The position numbers and the translations under genes are program-made. This document shows, one piece after another, positions 39,347 through 48,383 of a DNA stretch of 64,000 nt. The notes beneath the pieces are model-generated. The model ran no database searches and was not told the origin of the DNA. It saw only the letters and a list, made by a program, of their open reading frames with translations. The stretch's first letter is position 1, and each line of letters begins with the position of its first letter. This DNA comes from Streptomyces sp. NBC_00287 (GTDB lineage: Bacteria; Actinomycetota; Actinomycetes; Streptomycetales; Streptomycetaceae), in the NCBI RefSeq assembly GCF_036173105.1, contig NZ_CP108053.1, positions 2,356,001-2,420,000 of the forward strand, written 5' to 3'.

Positions 39347-41344
39347 TCACCGGTTCCAGGAGCGGCGAGCCGCGGCGACCTGGGTGAGTACCTGCTGGAG
39401 CACCTGGCTGCCAGGCGGTACGAGCGGGGGCTCGTAGGTCCAGGCGTGCCCCACCCAGGGGTCGGCGAGGTGGTCCTCCGGCACCGGGGTGAGTCGCAGC
39501 AGCGAACGCCACAGCGGGTCCAGCAACGGGCCGTAGGCGGCGGCCTCCTCGCGGTCGGCGACCATCATCAGGTGGACGCCGACGGACGGACCCTCGTCCG
39601 CGAGATAGCGCAGCTGGTTCACGGCCCGGTCGTCGAATCCGTGCGGGAAGTCATTGACGATCAGCAGCTGCTCGGAGGTGTCGAAGCCGGGCGGGAGCGA
39701 CTCGGACGCACCGCCGCGCACTGCCATCTGCACCAGGTCGACGCGCTGGGTGAGCCTGCCGAGGACCTCCGTCACCCCCGCCGCCCCCACGGCGGGCGGC
39801 GCCGCGAGCACGCCGGTCTGCACCAGCGGGGCGAGCGCCTGGGCACCGGAGCCGGCCGGGTCGATCACATGGACCGTGAAGTCGCCCGCCGGATGCACGG
39901 CGAGCAGCCTCGCCGCGTGCGCCACGGCCGCCTCCAGGGCGAGCCGACTCAGGTCGTGGGAGTCGTGGAACGAGCCGTCGAGCGATCCCGACTGTCCGCT
40001 GTCGATCCACAGACCGCGCTCCAGCGGCAGCCGCACCAGCATGGGTATGCGCAGCGGGTCGCTCTCGGGCAGATACAGATCGCCCAGGCGCAGCGCCATG
40101 GGCGTCTCCATCGGCACACGGTAGGCGTGCCAGACGGGGTTGTCCCAGCGCGCGTACGCCGCCGGCAGCGCGGGCTCGACGACATCGGACTCGGCGGTGA
40201 GCTGGGCGAGGTCCCGGTCGAGGGTGGCCCTGGCCTGGTCCACGAGCTGGGCGTGCTTGGCCTGGGCCGCCTCGCGCGCGGCGTCGCCCTGGCCGCCGAT
40301 CCGGCTGCGCGGGTCGGACAGGACCTGATCGAGCTCCTTCTCCATGCGCGAGTCGGCGAAATCGACGGCGCTGCGGTACGCGGCCGTCGTCCGGGCCAGG
40401 TCCTCGAACATGCCCCAGACCTGGTTGTAGAGCCGCTCGTCCATGGACCAGCCGGTGGCGTCGCCCGCGACCGGCTGCCCGGGCTGACCCGGCTGGGCCG
40501 GGGGCGCGGGCGGGGCGGGCGGCGGCGGAGCGGTGCTCTGCCGGCCCGGGTGGCTGTAGTTGATGCCTCCGCCGGCGGCGGGCGGGTCCGCAGGCGCCGG
40601 GTAGCCGGGCGCGTTCTGCGGCGGCTGCCCGCCGCTGTACGGCGGTGTGGCGGGCGACGGCGGTACGGCGCTGGAGGCGCCCTGTGTGCCGTACGGCGAT
40701 GTGGGTGCGGTGCCGCCCTCGTCGGGACCCACGGCCGGGGCGGCCTGCTGCCGGGAACGGTCGCCCTGCAGGGGCGCCTGGACCGAACGGGCCACGCCCT
40801 GGGCCACCGCGTCATTGATGCCGCTGGCCAGCAGTCCCGCCTCGGGCAGGTTCTGGTCGGCGAGCAGTTCGGCGAGGCCGCCCGCGTAGCCCTGGCCGAT
40901 GGCGCGCACCTTCCAGGCGCCCTGGCGGCGGTAGAGCTCCAGGGCGACGACGGCCGACTCGGCGTCCAGGCCGGTGATCGTGTAGCTGGCCACCTCGGAG
41001 CCGTCGAGGCCGGTGACCGCGACGAAGGGGGCGGCGACCGCGCCGAAGCGGACCGGGCCCCCCACGCCGGTGGGCAGGGCGAGCAGCACACTGACCCGGT
41101 GCACGGACTCCGGCACGGCGTCCAGGTCCACCGCGAGTCGATGGTCGGCGGCCGCCTGCCGGGAGACCTCCAGGCCCGGCAGGGTGGGCGCGCCCGGATG
41201 GGCCACCCACTCCGTGCCATGGACCTTGCCGTGCTCGTCACTGAGCGTGGCACCAGCCACGATCGGCGCGCCGGCCGAGACCCGGATCTCGAGACGGGCC
41301 TGGGAGAGCGGGTGGTTCTGCCCCCGCACCAGCTCGGCCGTCAT
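39347..41344 (-). CDS. TerD domain fused to an FtsK/EccC-like domain
   Basis: This 665-residue protein begins with a TerD (calcium-binding stress) domain at residues 1-170 (LDAESAVVALELYRRQGAWKV, IGQGYAGGLAELLA). A proline/glycine/glutamine-rich linker follows at about 190-300, then a helical segment. The C-terminal domain runs from about 410, starting near PMLVRLPLERGLWIDSG, in the pattern of FtsK/EccC P-loop domains (HVIDPAGSGAQALAPL; QLLIVNDF; VGVHLMMVADREE). The expected Walker A lysine is absent: the position reads DSGQSGSLDG. It probably acts as a scaffold rather than an ATPase. It follows the TerD gene after 63 bases. Function in Streptomyces is not established. Confidence 0.85.
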   Translation of the reverse strand: MTAELVRGQNHPLSQARLEIRVSAGAPIVAGATLSDEHGKVHGTEWVAHPGAPTLPGLEVSRQAAADHRLAVDLDAVPESVHRVSVLLALPTGVGGPVRFGAVAAPFVAVTGLDGSEVASYTITGLDAESAVVALELYRRQGAWKVRAIGQGYAGGLAELLADQNLPEAGLLASGINDAVAQGVARSVQAPLQGDRSRQQAAPAVGPDEGGTAPTSPYGTQGASSAVPPSPATPPYSGGQPPQNAPGYPAPADPPAAGGGINYSHPGRQSTAPPPPAPPAPPAQPGQPGQPVAGDATGWSMDERLYNQVWGMFEDLARTTAAYRSAVDFADSRMEKELDQVLSDPRSRIGGQGDAAREAAQAKHAQLVDQARATLDRDLAQLTAESDVVEPALPAAYARWDNPVWHAYRVPMETPMALRLGDLYLPESDPLRIPMLVRLPLERGLWIDSGQSGSLDGSFHDSHDLSRLALEAAVAHAARLLAVHPAGDFTVHVIDPAGSGAQALAPLVQTGVLAAPPAVGAAGVTEVLGRLTQRVDLVQMAVRGGASESLPPGFDTSEQLLIVNDFPHGFDDRAVNQLRYLADEGPSVGVHLMMVADREEAAAYGPLLDPLWRSLLRLTPVPEDHLADPWVGHAWTYEPPLVPPGSQVLQQVLTQVAAARRSWNR

Positions 41345-41407
41345 CGCCTTCGTCCCCCTGTGTCGCTGTGTACTCGTGTGGTGAAGTGTGCTGTTCGCCC
41401 GGTGGAC

Positions 41408-41986
41408 CTACAGGTGCGGCAGGATCGCCGGCATCAGGTCCTGGAAGGTACGGCCGTTGGCGGGCGTACCGATGGCCGTCATCGTCCAGCCCGGGCCGTT
41501 GCGGTGCACCTTCGCCATGATCTGGGCGGTGTAGGCGCCGCCGCCCGCGAGCGTGTAGCGGGCGAGTTCCTGGCCGTTCGTCTCGTCGACGATGCGGCAG
41601 AACGCGTTCTGGACCTCCTGGAAGGTCTGGCCCGTGAAGGAGTTCACGGTGAAGACGATCTGGTCGATGTGGACCGGGATCCGCTGCAGGTCGACGAGGA
41701 TCGCCTCGTCGTCGCCGCCCTGGCCGACACCGCCGACCAGGTTGTCACCGGTGTGCCGGACCGAGCCGTCGTCGCTCACCAGGTGGCGGAAGAAGACCAC
41801 ATCGACCGGCTGCTTGTCGGCGAACAGGACGGCGGAGGCGTCCAGGTCGACCTCCCGGGTGCGCGAGCCGAACAGGCCACGCCGGGGGGCCGCCTGCCAG
41901 CCGAGACCCATGCGCACCGCGGTCAGGCTGCCGCCGTCGTTCTTCTGAAGGCTGATTGCCTGACCCTTGGTCATGTTGACGGTCAC
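41408..41986 (-). CDS. terD: TerD-family calcium-binding stress protein
   Basis: This 192-residue cytoplasmic protein belongs to the TerD/TerZ/CABP family linked to tellurite resistance, stress and, in Streptomyces, differentiation. The calcium-binding loops are visible in DGSVRHTGDNLVGG and GGDDEAILVDL. An insert GLFGSRTREVDLDA near residue 40 is typical of actinobacterial TerD paralogues. GTG 41986 has AGGGG about eight bases upstream. It is the first gene of a run TerD, TerD-fusion, terC-type, of which the last also has its own riboswitch-controlled promoter. Confidence 0.93.
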   Translation of the reverse strand: MTVNMTKGQAISLQKNDGGSLTAVRMGLGWQAAPRRGLFGSRTREVDLDASAVLFADKQPVDVVFFRHLVSDDGSVRHTGDNLVGGVGQGGDDEAILVDLQRIPVHIDQIVFTVNSFTGQTFQEVQNAFCRIVDETNGQELARYTLAGGGAYTAQIMAKVHRNGPGWTMTAIGTPANGRTFQDLMPAILPHL

Positions 41987-42138
41987 GCGCTGATTCCCCT
42001 CTCGAACTGTCCCCTGTTGCCGCGGAGTCCGCGGATGACGAGAACCCTACGCAGGGGCACTGACAGTGCCGTACCCAGGTCCGCACTTTGTGTCGGTCTT
42101 GCAACACTGCGCGCCCCCGCGCGGTCACCCCTGTCCCG

Positions 42139-44271
42139 TCAGGCCAGGCCCGCCTCCTTCATCTGGCGCAGTTCCTTCTTCATCTCGGAGACCTCGTCGC
42201 GCAGCCGGGCCGCGATCTCGAACTGGAGGTCGGCCGCGGCGGCGCGCATCCGCGCGGTCATCTCCTCGATCTGCTCGGCGAGTTCGGCCGCGGGACGGTC
42301 GGTGGGCACCGTCTCCTTGGCCTTGCCCTTCGCCCCGCCCTTGACCGCCTTGCCGCCCAGCGAGGGCACCGGGGCCTTCGCGCCCTTGCCGTCCTTGGTC
42401 TTGCGGTAGCCGGAGCCGAGCAGCTGCTCGGTGTCGACGTCCTCACGGGCGATCTGCGCGACGATGTCGTTGATCTTCTTGCGCAGCGGCTGCGGGTCGA
42501 TGCCGTTCGCCTTGTTGTACGCGACCTGCTTCTCCCGGCGGCGGTTGGTCTCGTCGATGGCCTTCTCCATCGCCGCCGTGATCTTGTCCGCGTACATATG
42601 GACCTGGCCGGAAACGTTACGCGCGGCGCGGCCGATCGTCTGGATCAGCGAGGTGCCCGAGCGCAGGAAGCCCTCCTTGTCCGCGTCGAGGATCGCGACC
42701 AGGGAGACCTCGGGCAGGTCGAGGCCCTCGCGCAGGAGGTTGATGCCGACCAGCACGTCGTACTCACCGGCGCGCAGCTCGCGCAGCAGCTCCACGCGGC
42801 GCAGGGTGTCGACGTCGCTGTGCAGATAGCGCACCTGGATGCCGAGTTCCAGGAAGTAGTCGGTGAGGTCCTCGGCCATCTTCTTGGTGAGGGTCGTGAC
42901 CAGGACCCGCTCGTCCTTCTCGGTGCGCTTGCGGATCTCGTGCACCAGGTCGTCGATCTGGCCCTCGGTGGGCTTGACCACGACCTCGGGGTCGACCAGG
43001 CCGGTGGGGCGGATGATCTGCTCGACGGCACCGTCGGAACGCGAGAGCTCGTACTGGCCAGGGGTCGCCGACAGATAGACCGTCTGGCCGATGCGCCCCT
43101 GGAACTCCTCCCACTTCAGCGGGCGGTTGTCGAGCGCGGAGGGCAGCCGGAAGCCGTGGTCCACGAGGGTGCGCTTGCGGGAGGCGTCGCCCTCGTACAT
43201 GGCGCCGATCTGCGGGACGGTCACATGCGACTCGTCGATGACGAGCAGGAAGTCGTCCGGGAAGTAGTCGAGCAGGGTGTTCGGCGGGGAGCCGGGCAGC
43301 CGGCCGTCGAAGTGCATCGAGTAGTTCTCGACGCCCGAGCAGGAGCCGATCTGGCGGAGCATCTCGAGGTCGTACGTGGTACGCATGCGCAGGCGCTGGG
43401 CCTCCAGCAGCTTGCCCTGCTTCTCCAACTCGGCGAGTCGCTCGCCCAGCTCCTTCTCGATGTCGTTGACGGCCCGCTCCATGCGCTCGGGTCCGGCGAC
43501 GTAGTGGGAGGCCGGGAAGACATATAGCTGCTCGTCGTCGCTGATGATCTCGCCGGTGACCGGGTGCAGGGTGGACAGCGCCTCGATCTCGTCGCCGAAC
43601 ATCTCGATGCGGACGGCCAGCTCCTCGTAGACCGGGAAGATCTCGATGGTGTCGCCGCGGACGCGGAAGGTGCCGCGGGCGAAGGCCATGTCGTTGCGCG
43701 TGTACTGGATGTCCACGAAACGGCGCAGCAGCTGGTCGCGGTCGATCTCCTCGCCGACCTTGAGGGGGACCATGCGGTCCACGTACTCCTGCGGAGTACC
43801 GAGGCCGTAGATGCAGGAGACCGAGGCGACCACGACCACATCGCGGCGGGTGAGCAGCGAGTTGGTGGCGGAGTGGCGCAGCCGCTCGACCTCCTCGTTG
43901 ATCGAGGAGTCCTTCTCGATGTAGGTGTCCGACTGCGGGACGTAGGCCTCGGGCTGGTAGTAGTCGTAGTACGAGACGAAGTACTCGACGGCGTTGTTCG
44001 GGAGGAGCTCCCGGAACTCGTTCGCCAGCTGGGCGGCCAGGGTCTTGTTCGGCGCCATCACCAGGGTGGGGCGCTGGAGCTGTTCGATCATCCACGCGGT
44101 GGTGGCGGACTTGCCGGTGCCGGTCGCGCCGAGCAGGACGACGTCCTTCTCACCTGCCTGGATGCGCCGGGCGAGGTCGGCGATGGCCTGCGGCTGGTCG
44201 CCGCTGGGCTGGTAGGGGCTGACGACCTCGAAGGGCGCCACCGTGCGTTCGATGCTGGAAACGGGCCGCAT
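42139..44271 (-). CDS. uvrB: Excinuclease ABC subunit B
   Basis: This is the helicase-like damage-verification subunit of nucleotide excision repair. The 710 residues have Walker [14 protein letters not shown], the beta-hairpin region with [17 protein letters not shown], helicase motifs ([16 protein letters not shown] [12 protein letters not shown]) and the C-terminal UVR domain ([20 protein letters not shown]). ATG 44271 lies six bases after a TACGGT -10 element, so the mRNA is predicted to be leaderless and no ribosome site exists. Its damage promoter sits in the 39-base gap after the MHYT gene. Confidence 0.98.
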   Translation of the reverse strand: MRPVSSIERTVAPFEVVSPYQPSGDQPQAIADLARRIQAGEKDVVLLGATGTGKSATTAWMIEQLQRPTLVMAPNKTLAAQLANEFRELLPNNAVEYFVSYYDYYQPEAYVPQSDTYIEKDSSINEEVERLRHSATNSLLTRRDVVVVASVSCIYGLGTPQEYVDRMVPLKVGEEIDRDQLLRRFVDIQYTRNDMAFARGTFRVRGDTIEIFPVYEELAVRIEMFGDEIEALSTLHPVTGEIISDDEQLYVFPASHYVAGPERMERAVNDIEKELGERLAELEKQGKLLEAQRLRMRTTYDLEMLRQIGSCSGVENYSMHFDGRLPGSPPNTLLDYFPDDFLLVIDESHVTVPQIGAMYEGDASRKRTLVDHGFRLPSALDNRPLKWEEFQGRIGQTVYLSATPGQYELSRSDGAVEQIIRPTGLVDPEVVVKPTEGQIDDLVHEIRKRTEKDERVLVTTLTKKMAEDLTDYFLELGIQVRYLHSDVDTLRRVELLRELRAGEYDVLVGINLLREGLDLPEVSLVAILDADKEGFLRSGTSLIQTIGRAARNVSGQVHMYADKITAAMEKAIDETNRRREKQVAYNKANGIDPQPLRKKINDIVAQIAREDVDTEQLLGSGYRKTKDGKGAKAPVPSLGGKAVKGGAKGKAKETVPTDRPAAELAEQIEEMTARMRAAAADLQFEIAARLRDEVSEMKKELRQMKEAGLA

Positions 44272-44277
44272 GGATCC

Positions 44278-44300
44278 ACCGTACGGCCACCCACTGACAA
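44278..44300 (-). promoter_or_regulatory. RecA-NDp (PafBC-type) DNA damage promoter of uvrB
   Basis: Minus strand TTGTCAGTG (44300-44292), eight bases GGTGGCCG, TACGGT (44283-44278), then GGATCC and the uvrB ATG. An exact match to TTGTCRGTG-N8-TANNNT. Confidence 0.88.
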
Positions 44301-44310
44301 CGGGGCCGGG

Positions 44311-45177
44311 TCACCGCTTCTGCGGGGTGCGGGAGCGGCGTTCGCCCAGGCTGCGGCGGGGGCGGAGCTGCGGGCGGCGGGCGGTGTGGGCGGCGGCGCT
44401 GTGGGCGGGGATGCCGGGTTTGTTGTCCACGGGGGCCAGGTCGGGCTTGCCCATGACCATCAGGGGGTCGAACATCACCACGATTCCGGCCAGCAGCAGG
44501 AAGGCGAGCGGGCCGATCATCATGGGCGCGAGCAGGGCGGCGGGCGAGTCGCCCGTCGAAGTGTCCTGGGCGCTGTGCAGATGGACGCTGAGGGCGGCCA
44601 TGCCGGTGTAGTGCATCCCGCTGACGGCGAGCCCCATGACAAGGCTCGCGCCCACACTCCACAGGAAGCCCCTGACCTGCCCGGCGGCCCACAGGGCGGC
44701 GGTGGCCGCGGCCATGGCTATGGCGACCGAGGCGGCGACGGTGAAGGTGTTGTACCCCAGCTTGCCGTTGAGCTGCAGCCCCGCCATGCCCAGGTAGTGC
44801 ATGGAGGCTATGCCGAGTCCTGTGATGGTGCCGCCGGTGAACAGGGCGGTGCCGCGCGCGCCCTTGTAGCCGACGATGAAGATCCCTATGCCGACCATGA
44901 CGACGGCGACGGCGAGGCTCGCGAACGTCATCGATTTGTCGTAGTGGATCGGGGTCTCCTTGACCGTGAACCCCATCATGGCGACGAAGTGCATGGTCCA
45001 TATGCCGGAACCGATGGCCGCCGAGCCGAGGGCGAGCCAGCCGGGGCGCCAGGAGCGGGTGACGAGCATCGCTCTGGTGGTGCAGCGCAGGCCGAGGGCG
45101 CCGCCCAGGCAGGCCATGAGGTAGGCCACCAGCGGTGTGACGAGGCCGTAGCTGAATCCGTCGACCGTGCCCTGCAT
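44311..45177 (-). CDS. MHYT-domain membrane sensor protein
   Basis: This 288-residue integral membrane protein has three copies of the MHYT motif, MHFVAMMGF, MHYLGMAG and MHYTGMAAL, within about seven membrane helices. The motif is thought to bind copper and to sense oxygen, CO or NO. No signalling domain is attached, only a basic C-terminal tail (RRPQLRPRRSLGERRS), so output must be through a partner. ATG 45177 has GGAAGGA upstream. It lies directly upstream of uvrB but uvrB has its own promoter. Confidence 0.92.
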   Translation of the reverse strand: MQGTVDGFSYGLVTPLVAYLMACLGGALGLRCTTRAMLVTRSWRPGWLALGSAAIGSGIWTMHFVAMMGFTVKETPIHYDKSMTFASLAVAVVMVGIGIFIVGYKGARGTALFTGGTITGLGIASMHYLGMAGLQLNGKLGYNTFTVAASVAIAMAAATAALWAAGQVRGFLWSVGASLVMGLAVSGMHYTGMAALSVHLHSAQDTSTGDSPAALLAPMMIGPLAFLLLAGIVVMFDPLMVMGKPDLAPVDNKPGIPAHSAAAHTARRPQLRPRRSLGERRSRTPQKR

Positions 45178-45454
45178 ACGCGGCTGTCCTTCCGCCCTCT
45201 TGTGTCCCGGAATGTGCTGATAAACGCCCCCTCCCAGGACCGCCCGAACGGTCAGGGTTGAGGCAGAGAGTATGACCCCCACCGGAATGGTCGAACGATT
45301 TTCCGACAAAGAAACACGGCCCTGCCCCAGTTGTGCGGCAGCGGTGAACGGACTTGGGCAACCCCATTCAATCCATGGCCATTCTGCAACCCCCTGATGT
45401 TGACGCTCTGCTGTCACAGTGGTGCTGTCCGTGACGTTCGTCAAAGGAGTACGC

Positions 45455-46327
45455 ATGCACGCGCGCGCTGTTGCCGCCACGACCACCGCGCTCCTGGGGA
45501 CCGCCGCCTTCCTGCTGCCGCCCTTCGACGCCCGGGCCGGGGTCACCGGTATTCCGCCGACGGTCCTCGCCCACCGGGGCGCCTCGGCCTACGCGCCCGA
45601 GAACACGCTCGCCGCCGTCGACAAGGCGGCGCAGCTCGGCATCAAGTGGGTCGAGAACGACGTCCAGCGCACCAAGGACGGCGAGCTGATCGTCCTCCAC
45701 GACGACAACCTGAAGCGGACGACCGACGTCGAGGAGGTCTTCCCCGGCCGGGCCCCTTGGAAGGTGAAGGACTTCACGGCCGCGGAGATCGCCCGCCTGG
45801 ACGCCGGAAGCTGGTTCGGCCCCGCGTACGCGGGCGCGCGCGTGCCGACACTGGAGCAGTACATGAGCCGCGTCGAGCGCCACCACCAGAAGCTGCTCCT
45901 GGAGATCAAGAACCCCGGCCTGTACCCGGGTATCGAGCGGCAGACCCTGAAGGTGCTCAGCAATGAAGGCTGGCTCGATCGAAGCCATCGGGCCCGGCTG
46001 ATCGTGCAGAGCTTCAGCGCGGACAGTGTGCGGACCGTCCATCAGCTCAAGCCGGCGGTCAAGACCGGGTTCCTCGGCACGCCGAATGTGGGGGATCTGC
46101 CCGCGTACGCCGAATTCACCGACCAGATCAACCCGTCGTACGGCTCGATCTCCGCGGGCTACGTCGCCGCCGTGCACGCCTTCACGGGGCCGCACGGCAA
46201 GGCGCTGGAGGTCTTCACCTGGACCGTCGACAGCGCGGCCGACGCCCGGCGGGTCGCCGGGTACGGGGTCGACGGGATCATCACCAACAAGCCCGATGTG
46301 GTGCGCGAGGCGGTGCGCGGGCGCTGA
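45455..46327 (+). CDS. Secreted glycerophosphodiester phosphodiesterase
   Basis: It hydrolyses glycerophosphodiesters to glycerol 3-phosphate and an alcohol. A Sec signal peptide (MHARAVAATTTALLGTAAF, cleavage near DARA-GV) precedes a GDPD domain with HRGASAYAPENTLAA, the catalytic pair in WVENDVQRTKDGELIVLHDD and, at the end, VFTWTVDSAADARR. The 290 residues fit the family. ATG 45455 has AAAGGAG four bases upstream. The 277-base divergent gap to the MHYT gene has a single GGTGAAC (45343-45349) that recalls a PHO box unit, but no convincing direct repeat. Confidence 0.93.
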   Translation: MHARAVAATTTALLGTAAFLLPPFDARAGVTGIPPTVLAHRGASAYAPENTLAAVDKAAQLGIKWVENDVQRTKDGELIVLHDDNLKRTTDVEEVFPGRAPWKVKDFTAAEIARLDAGSWFGPAYAGARVPTLEQYMSRVERHHQKLLLEIKNPGLYPGIERQTLKVLSNEGWLDRSHRARLIVQSFSADSVRTVHQLKPAVKTGFLGTPNVGDLPAYAEFTDQINPSYGSISAGYVAAVHAFTGPHGKALEVFTWTVDSAADARRVAGYGVDGIITNKPDVVREAVRGR

Positions 46328-46336
46328 CCGAGGGCG

Positions 46337-46359
46337 TTGTCAGTGCCGGGCCGTACGGT
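46337..46359 (+). promoter_or_regulatory. RecA-NDp (PafBC-type) DNA damage promoter of ogt
   Basis: TTGTCAGTG (46337-46345), eight bases CCGGGCCG, TACGGT (46354-46359), then GGATCGC and ATG 46367. An exact match to TTGTCRGTG-N8-TANNNT. It starts 10 bases after the upstream GDPD stop codon. Confidence 0.88.
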
Positions 46360-46366
46360 GGATCGC

Positions 46367-46921
46367 ATGGACAGCCAAGGGCAGTACGAGCAGCAGGTCG
46401 TGTGGAGCGTCGTCGGCACCGACATCGGTCCGCTGCTGCTGGCCGCGACCCGCGAGGGCCTGGTCAACGTCGTCTTCCACGCCACCGACGCGGTGCGCGA
46501 CAAGGCCTTGGACCGGCTCGCGTCCCGGCTGGGCGGCGAGCCGGTCGAGGCGCCCGACTCCCCTGTGCTCGCCGAGGCGATACGCCAGCTGAAGGCGTAC
46601 TTCGCAGGCGAGCGGCACGACTTCGAGCTGCCGCTGGACTGGTCGCTGATCTCGGGCTTCAACCGGCAGGTGCTGCGCGAGCTGGCCGCCGGCGTGCCCT
46701 ACGGCTCGGTCGTCGGCTACGGCGATCTGGCCGGGCGGGTCGGCCAGCCGGGCGCCGCCCAGGCGGTGGGCACGGCGATGGGCGCCAATCCGCTGCCCGT
46801 GGTCGTGCCCTGCCACCGGGTCGTGGAGAGCGACGGCGGCATCGGCGGATTCGGGGGCGGCCTGGAGACCAAGCGCAAGCTGCTCGCCCTGGAGGGCGTG
46901 CTGCCCGAGCCACTGTTCTGA
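46367..46921 (+). CDS. ogt: Methylated-DNA--protein-cysteine methyltransferase
   Basis: This suicide enzyme repairs O6-alkylguanine. The 184 residues contain the helix-turn-helix part with VPYGSVVGYGDLAGRVGQPGA and the active-site motif VVPCHRVV, whose cysteine accepts the alkyl group, followed by GGIGGFGGGLETKRKLL. ATG 46367 is seven bases after the -10 of its damage promoter, so translation is probably leaderless; a possible upstream start at 46337 would lie inside the promoter and is rejected. Confidence 0.96.
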   Translation: MDSQGQYEQQVVWSVVGTDIGPLLLAATREGLVNVVFHATDAVRDKALDRLASRLGGEPVEAPDSPVLAEAIRQLKAYFAGERHDFELPLDWSLISGFNRQVLRELAAGVPYGSVVGYGDLAGRVGQPGAAQAVGTAMGANPLPVVVPCHRVVESDGGIGGFGGGLETKRKLLALEGVLPEPLF

Positions 46922-46945
46922 GCCGGTGGGCACCCCGTGCGGCCG

Positions 46946-47374
46946 TCAGTCGTAGTGCCGGGCCTCGAAGACGTTTCCGTCCGGGTCGCGGAAGTAGAAG
47001 CTGCGCTTGGCCGGGCCGCGGGCGCCGAAGGAGTCGTGGGAGATCTCCGAGATCGGCACCTCGCCCTCCGCCAGGCGGGCGAGGAGGGCGTCGAAGGCGT
47101 CCGAGGGCAGGGCGACGCAGACGTGGTTGACCGGGTGTCCGGCGCTCTTCTCGGCGCCCGGGAGCATCTTCATGCGTTCCGCCATGCTCTGCGGCATGAG
47201 GTCGATGATGGTGTCCTCGTTGAGGCGCACCGAGGGGAACGGCACCTGCCCCGCGGCGAACTCGGCGAGCCGTACGGGCAGCGTGCCGAGGGTCCTCTCG
47301 TAGAACTCGGCCGAGCCGATCGGGTCGCTCACCCAGAGGACGACATGGTCGAGTCGTGCGGTGTGGTCGGTCAT
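46946..47374 (-). CDS. VOC-family (glyoxalase/bleomycin resistance) protein
   Basis: This 142-residue vicinal oxygen chelate protein has the two beta-alpha-beta halves beginning RLDHVVLWVSDPIGSAEFYE and NHVCVALPSDAFDALL. Metal ligands of the glyoxalase type are plausible: histidine in LDHV, histidine in NHVCVA and glutamate in GNVFEARHYD. Family members include lyases, dioxygenases and antibiotic-binding proteins; substrate unknown. ATG 47374 is chosen because the fold begins there. It converges with ogt across 24 bases. Confidence 0.9.
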   Translation of the reverse strand: MTDHTARLDHVVLWVSDPIGSAEFYERTLGTLPVRLAEFAAGQVPFPSVRLNEDTIIDLMPQSMAERMKMLPGAEKSAGHPVNHVCVALPSDAFDALLARLAEGEVPISEISHDSFGARGPAKRSFYFRDPDGNVFEARHYD

Positions 47375-47474
47375 GCGTCCCAGGCTGGTGTCGTCCCCCA
47401 CAGGCCGCAAGTGGTTTGACCGGGCACCGGGCTCGCCAGGGATGAGTCAGGACCGACGGACAGGAGGCAGGCGC

Positions 47475-48383
47475 GTGGTGCTGGTGGTGTCGGAAGAGGT
47501 GCGGGACGCGATCGACGCGCGTCGACCCGTGGTGGCCCTGGAGTCCACGATCATCGCGCACGGGCTGCCGCGCCCGCGCAACCTCCAGGTGGCCCTGGAG
47601 CTGGAGGACGTCGTACGACGGGAGGGCGCCGTTCCCGCGACGATCGCTGTGCTGGACGGACGGCCCCATGTCGGCCTGGACAAGGAGCAGTTGGAGCGGG
47701 TCGCCAACGAGGACGGGATCCGCAAGCTGGGCCACCGTGATCTGCCGCTCGCGGTGGCGGCCGGCGCGAGCGGGGCGACCACGGTGTCGGCGACGGCCCT
47801 GCTGGCGGCTCTGGCGGGCGTACGGGTGTTCGCGACGGGCGGGCTCGGCGGGGTGCACCGGGAGTGGACGGTGACGCAGGACGAGTCGGCCGATCTGGGT
47901 CTGCTGGCGCGCACCCGGATCACGGTGGTCTGCGCGGGCGTGAAGTCGATCCTGGACGTGCCGGCAACGCTCCAGCGGCTGGAGACACTGGGTGTCGCGG
48001 TCGCCGGGTACGGCACGGACCGCTTCCCCGGCTTCTATCTGTCGGACTCGGGCCATCCGGTGGACTGGACGCTCCGCTCGCCCGAGGAGGTGGCGGAGGT
48101 GATGCGGGCTCAGGACGGTCTTGACGGACCCGAGTCGGCGCTGATCGTCGCCAATCCCGTACCGGAGTCCGAGCAGCTCGATCCCGCGCTGCACGCGCGT
48201 GTGCTTGCCGACGCGCTGCACGCGTGCGAGGAGGAGGGCGTCTCCGGTCAGGCGGTCACCCCGTTCCTGCTCGACTACCTGGTGCGGCACACGGACGGTG
48301 CCTCGCTCAGTGCCAATCTGGCGGCGGTGCGCGGCAACGTACGGCTGGCGGCGCGGATCGCGGCGGCCTGGGCCCGGGCGTGA
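47475..48383 (+). CDS. psuG: Pseudouridine-5'-phosphate glycosidase
   Basis: It cleaves the C-C glycosidic bond of pseudouridine 5'-phosphate to uracil and ribose 5-phosphate. The 302 residues begin with the family pattern VVALESTIIAHGLPRPRN and contain the catalytic and metal regions GASGATTVSATAL, FATGGLGGVHREW and CAGVKSILDVPATL. GTG 47475 has AGGAGG seven bases upstream and is preferred over ATG 47442. Its stop overlaps the start of a PfkB kinase (GTGA), which completes the two-step pathway. Confidence 0.95.
   Translation: MVLVVSEEVRDAIDARRPVVALESTIIAHGLPRPRNLQVALELEDVVRREGAVPATIAVLDGRPHVGLDKEQLERVANEDGIRKLGHRDLPLAVAAGASGATTVSATALLAALAGVRVFATGGLGGVHREWTVTQDESADLGLLARTRITVVCAGVKSILDVPATLQRLETLGVAVAGYGTDRFPGFYLSDSGHPVDWTLRSPEEVAEVMRAQDGLDGPESALIVANPVPESEQLDPALHARVLADALHACEEEGVSGQAVTPFLLDYLVRHTDGASLSANLAAVRGNVRLAARIAAAWARA

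Noticed and set aside
45343..45349. GGTGAAC upstream of the GDPD gene as a PHO box
   Set aside because: Only one 7-bp unit fits; no second unit follows at 11-bp spacing, so PhoP control is not supported.
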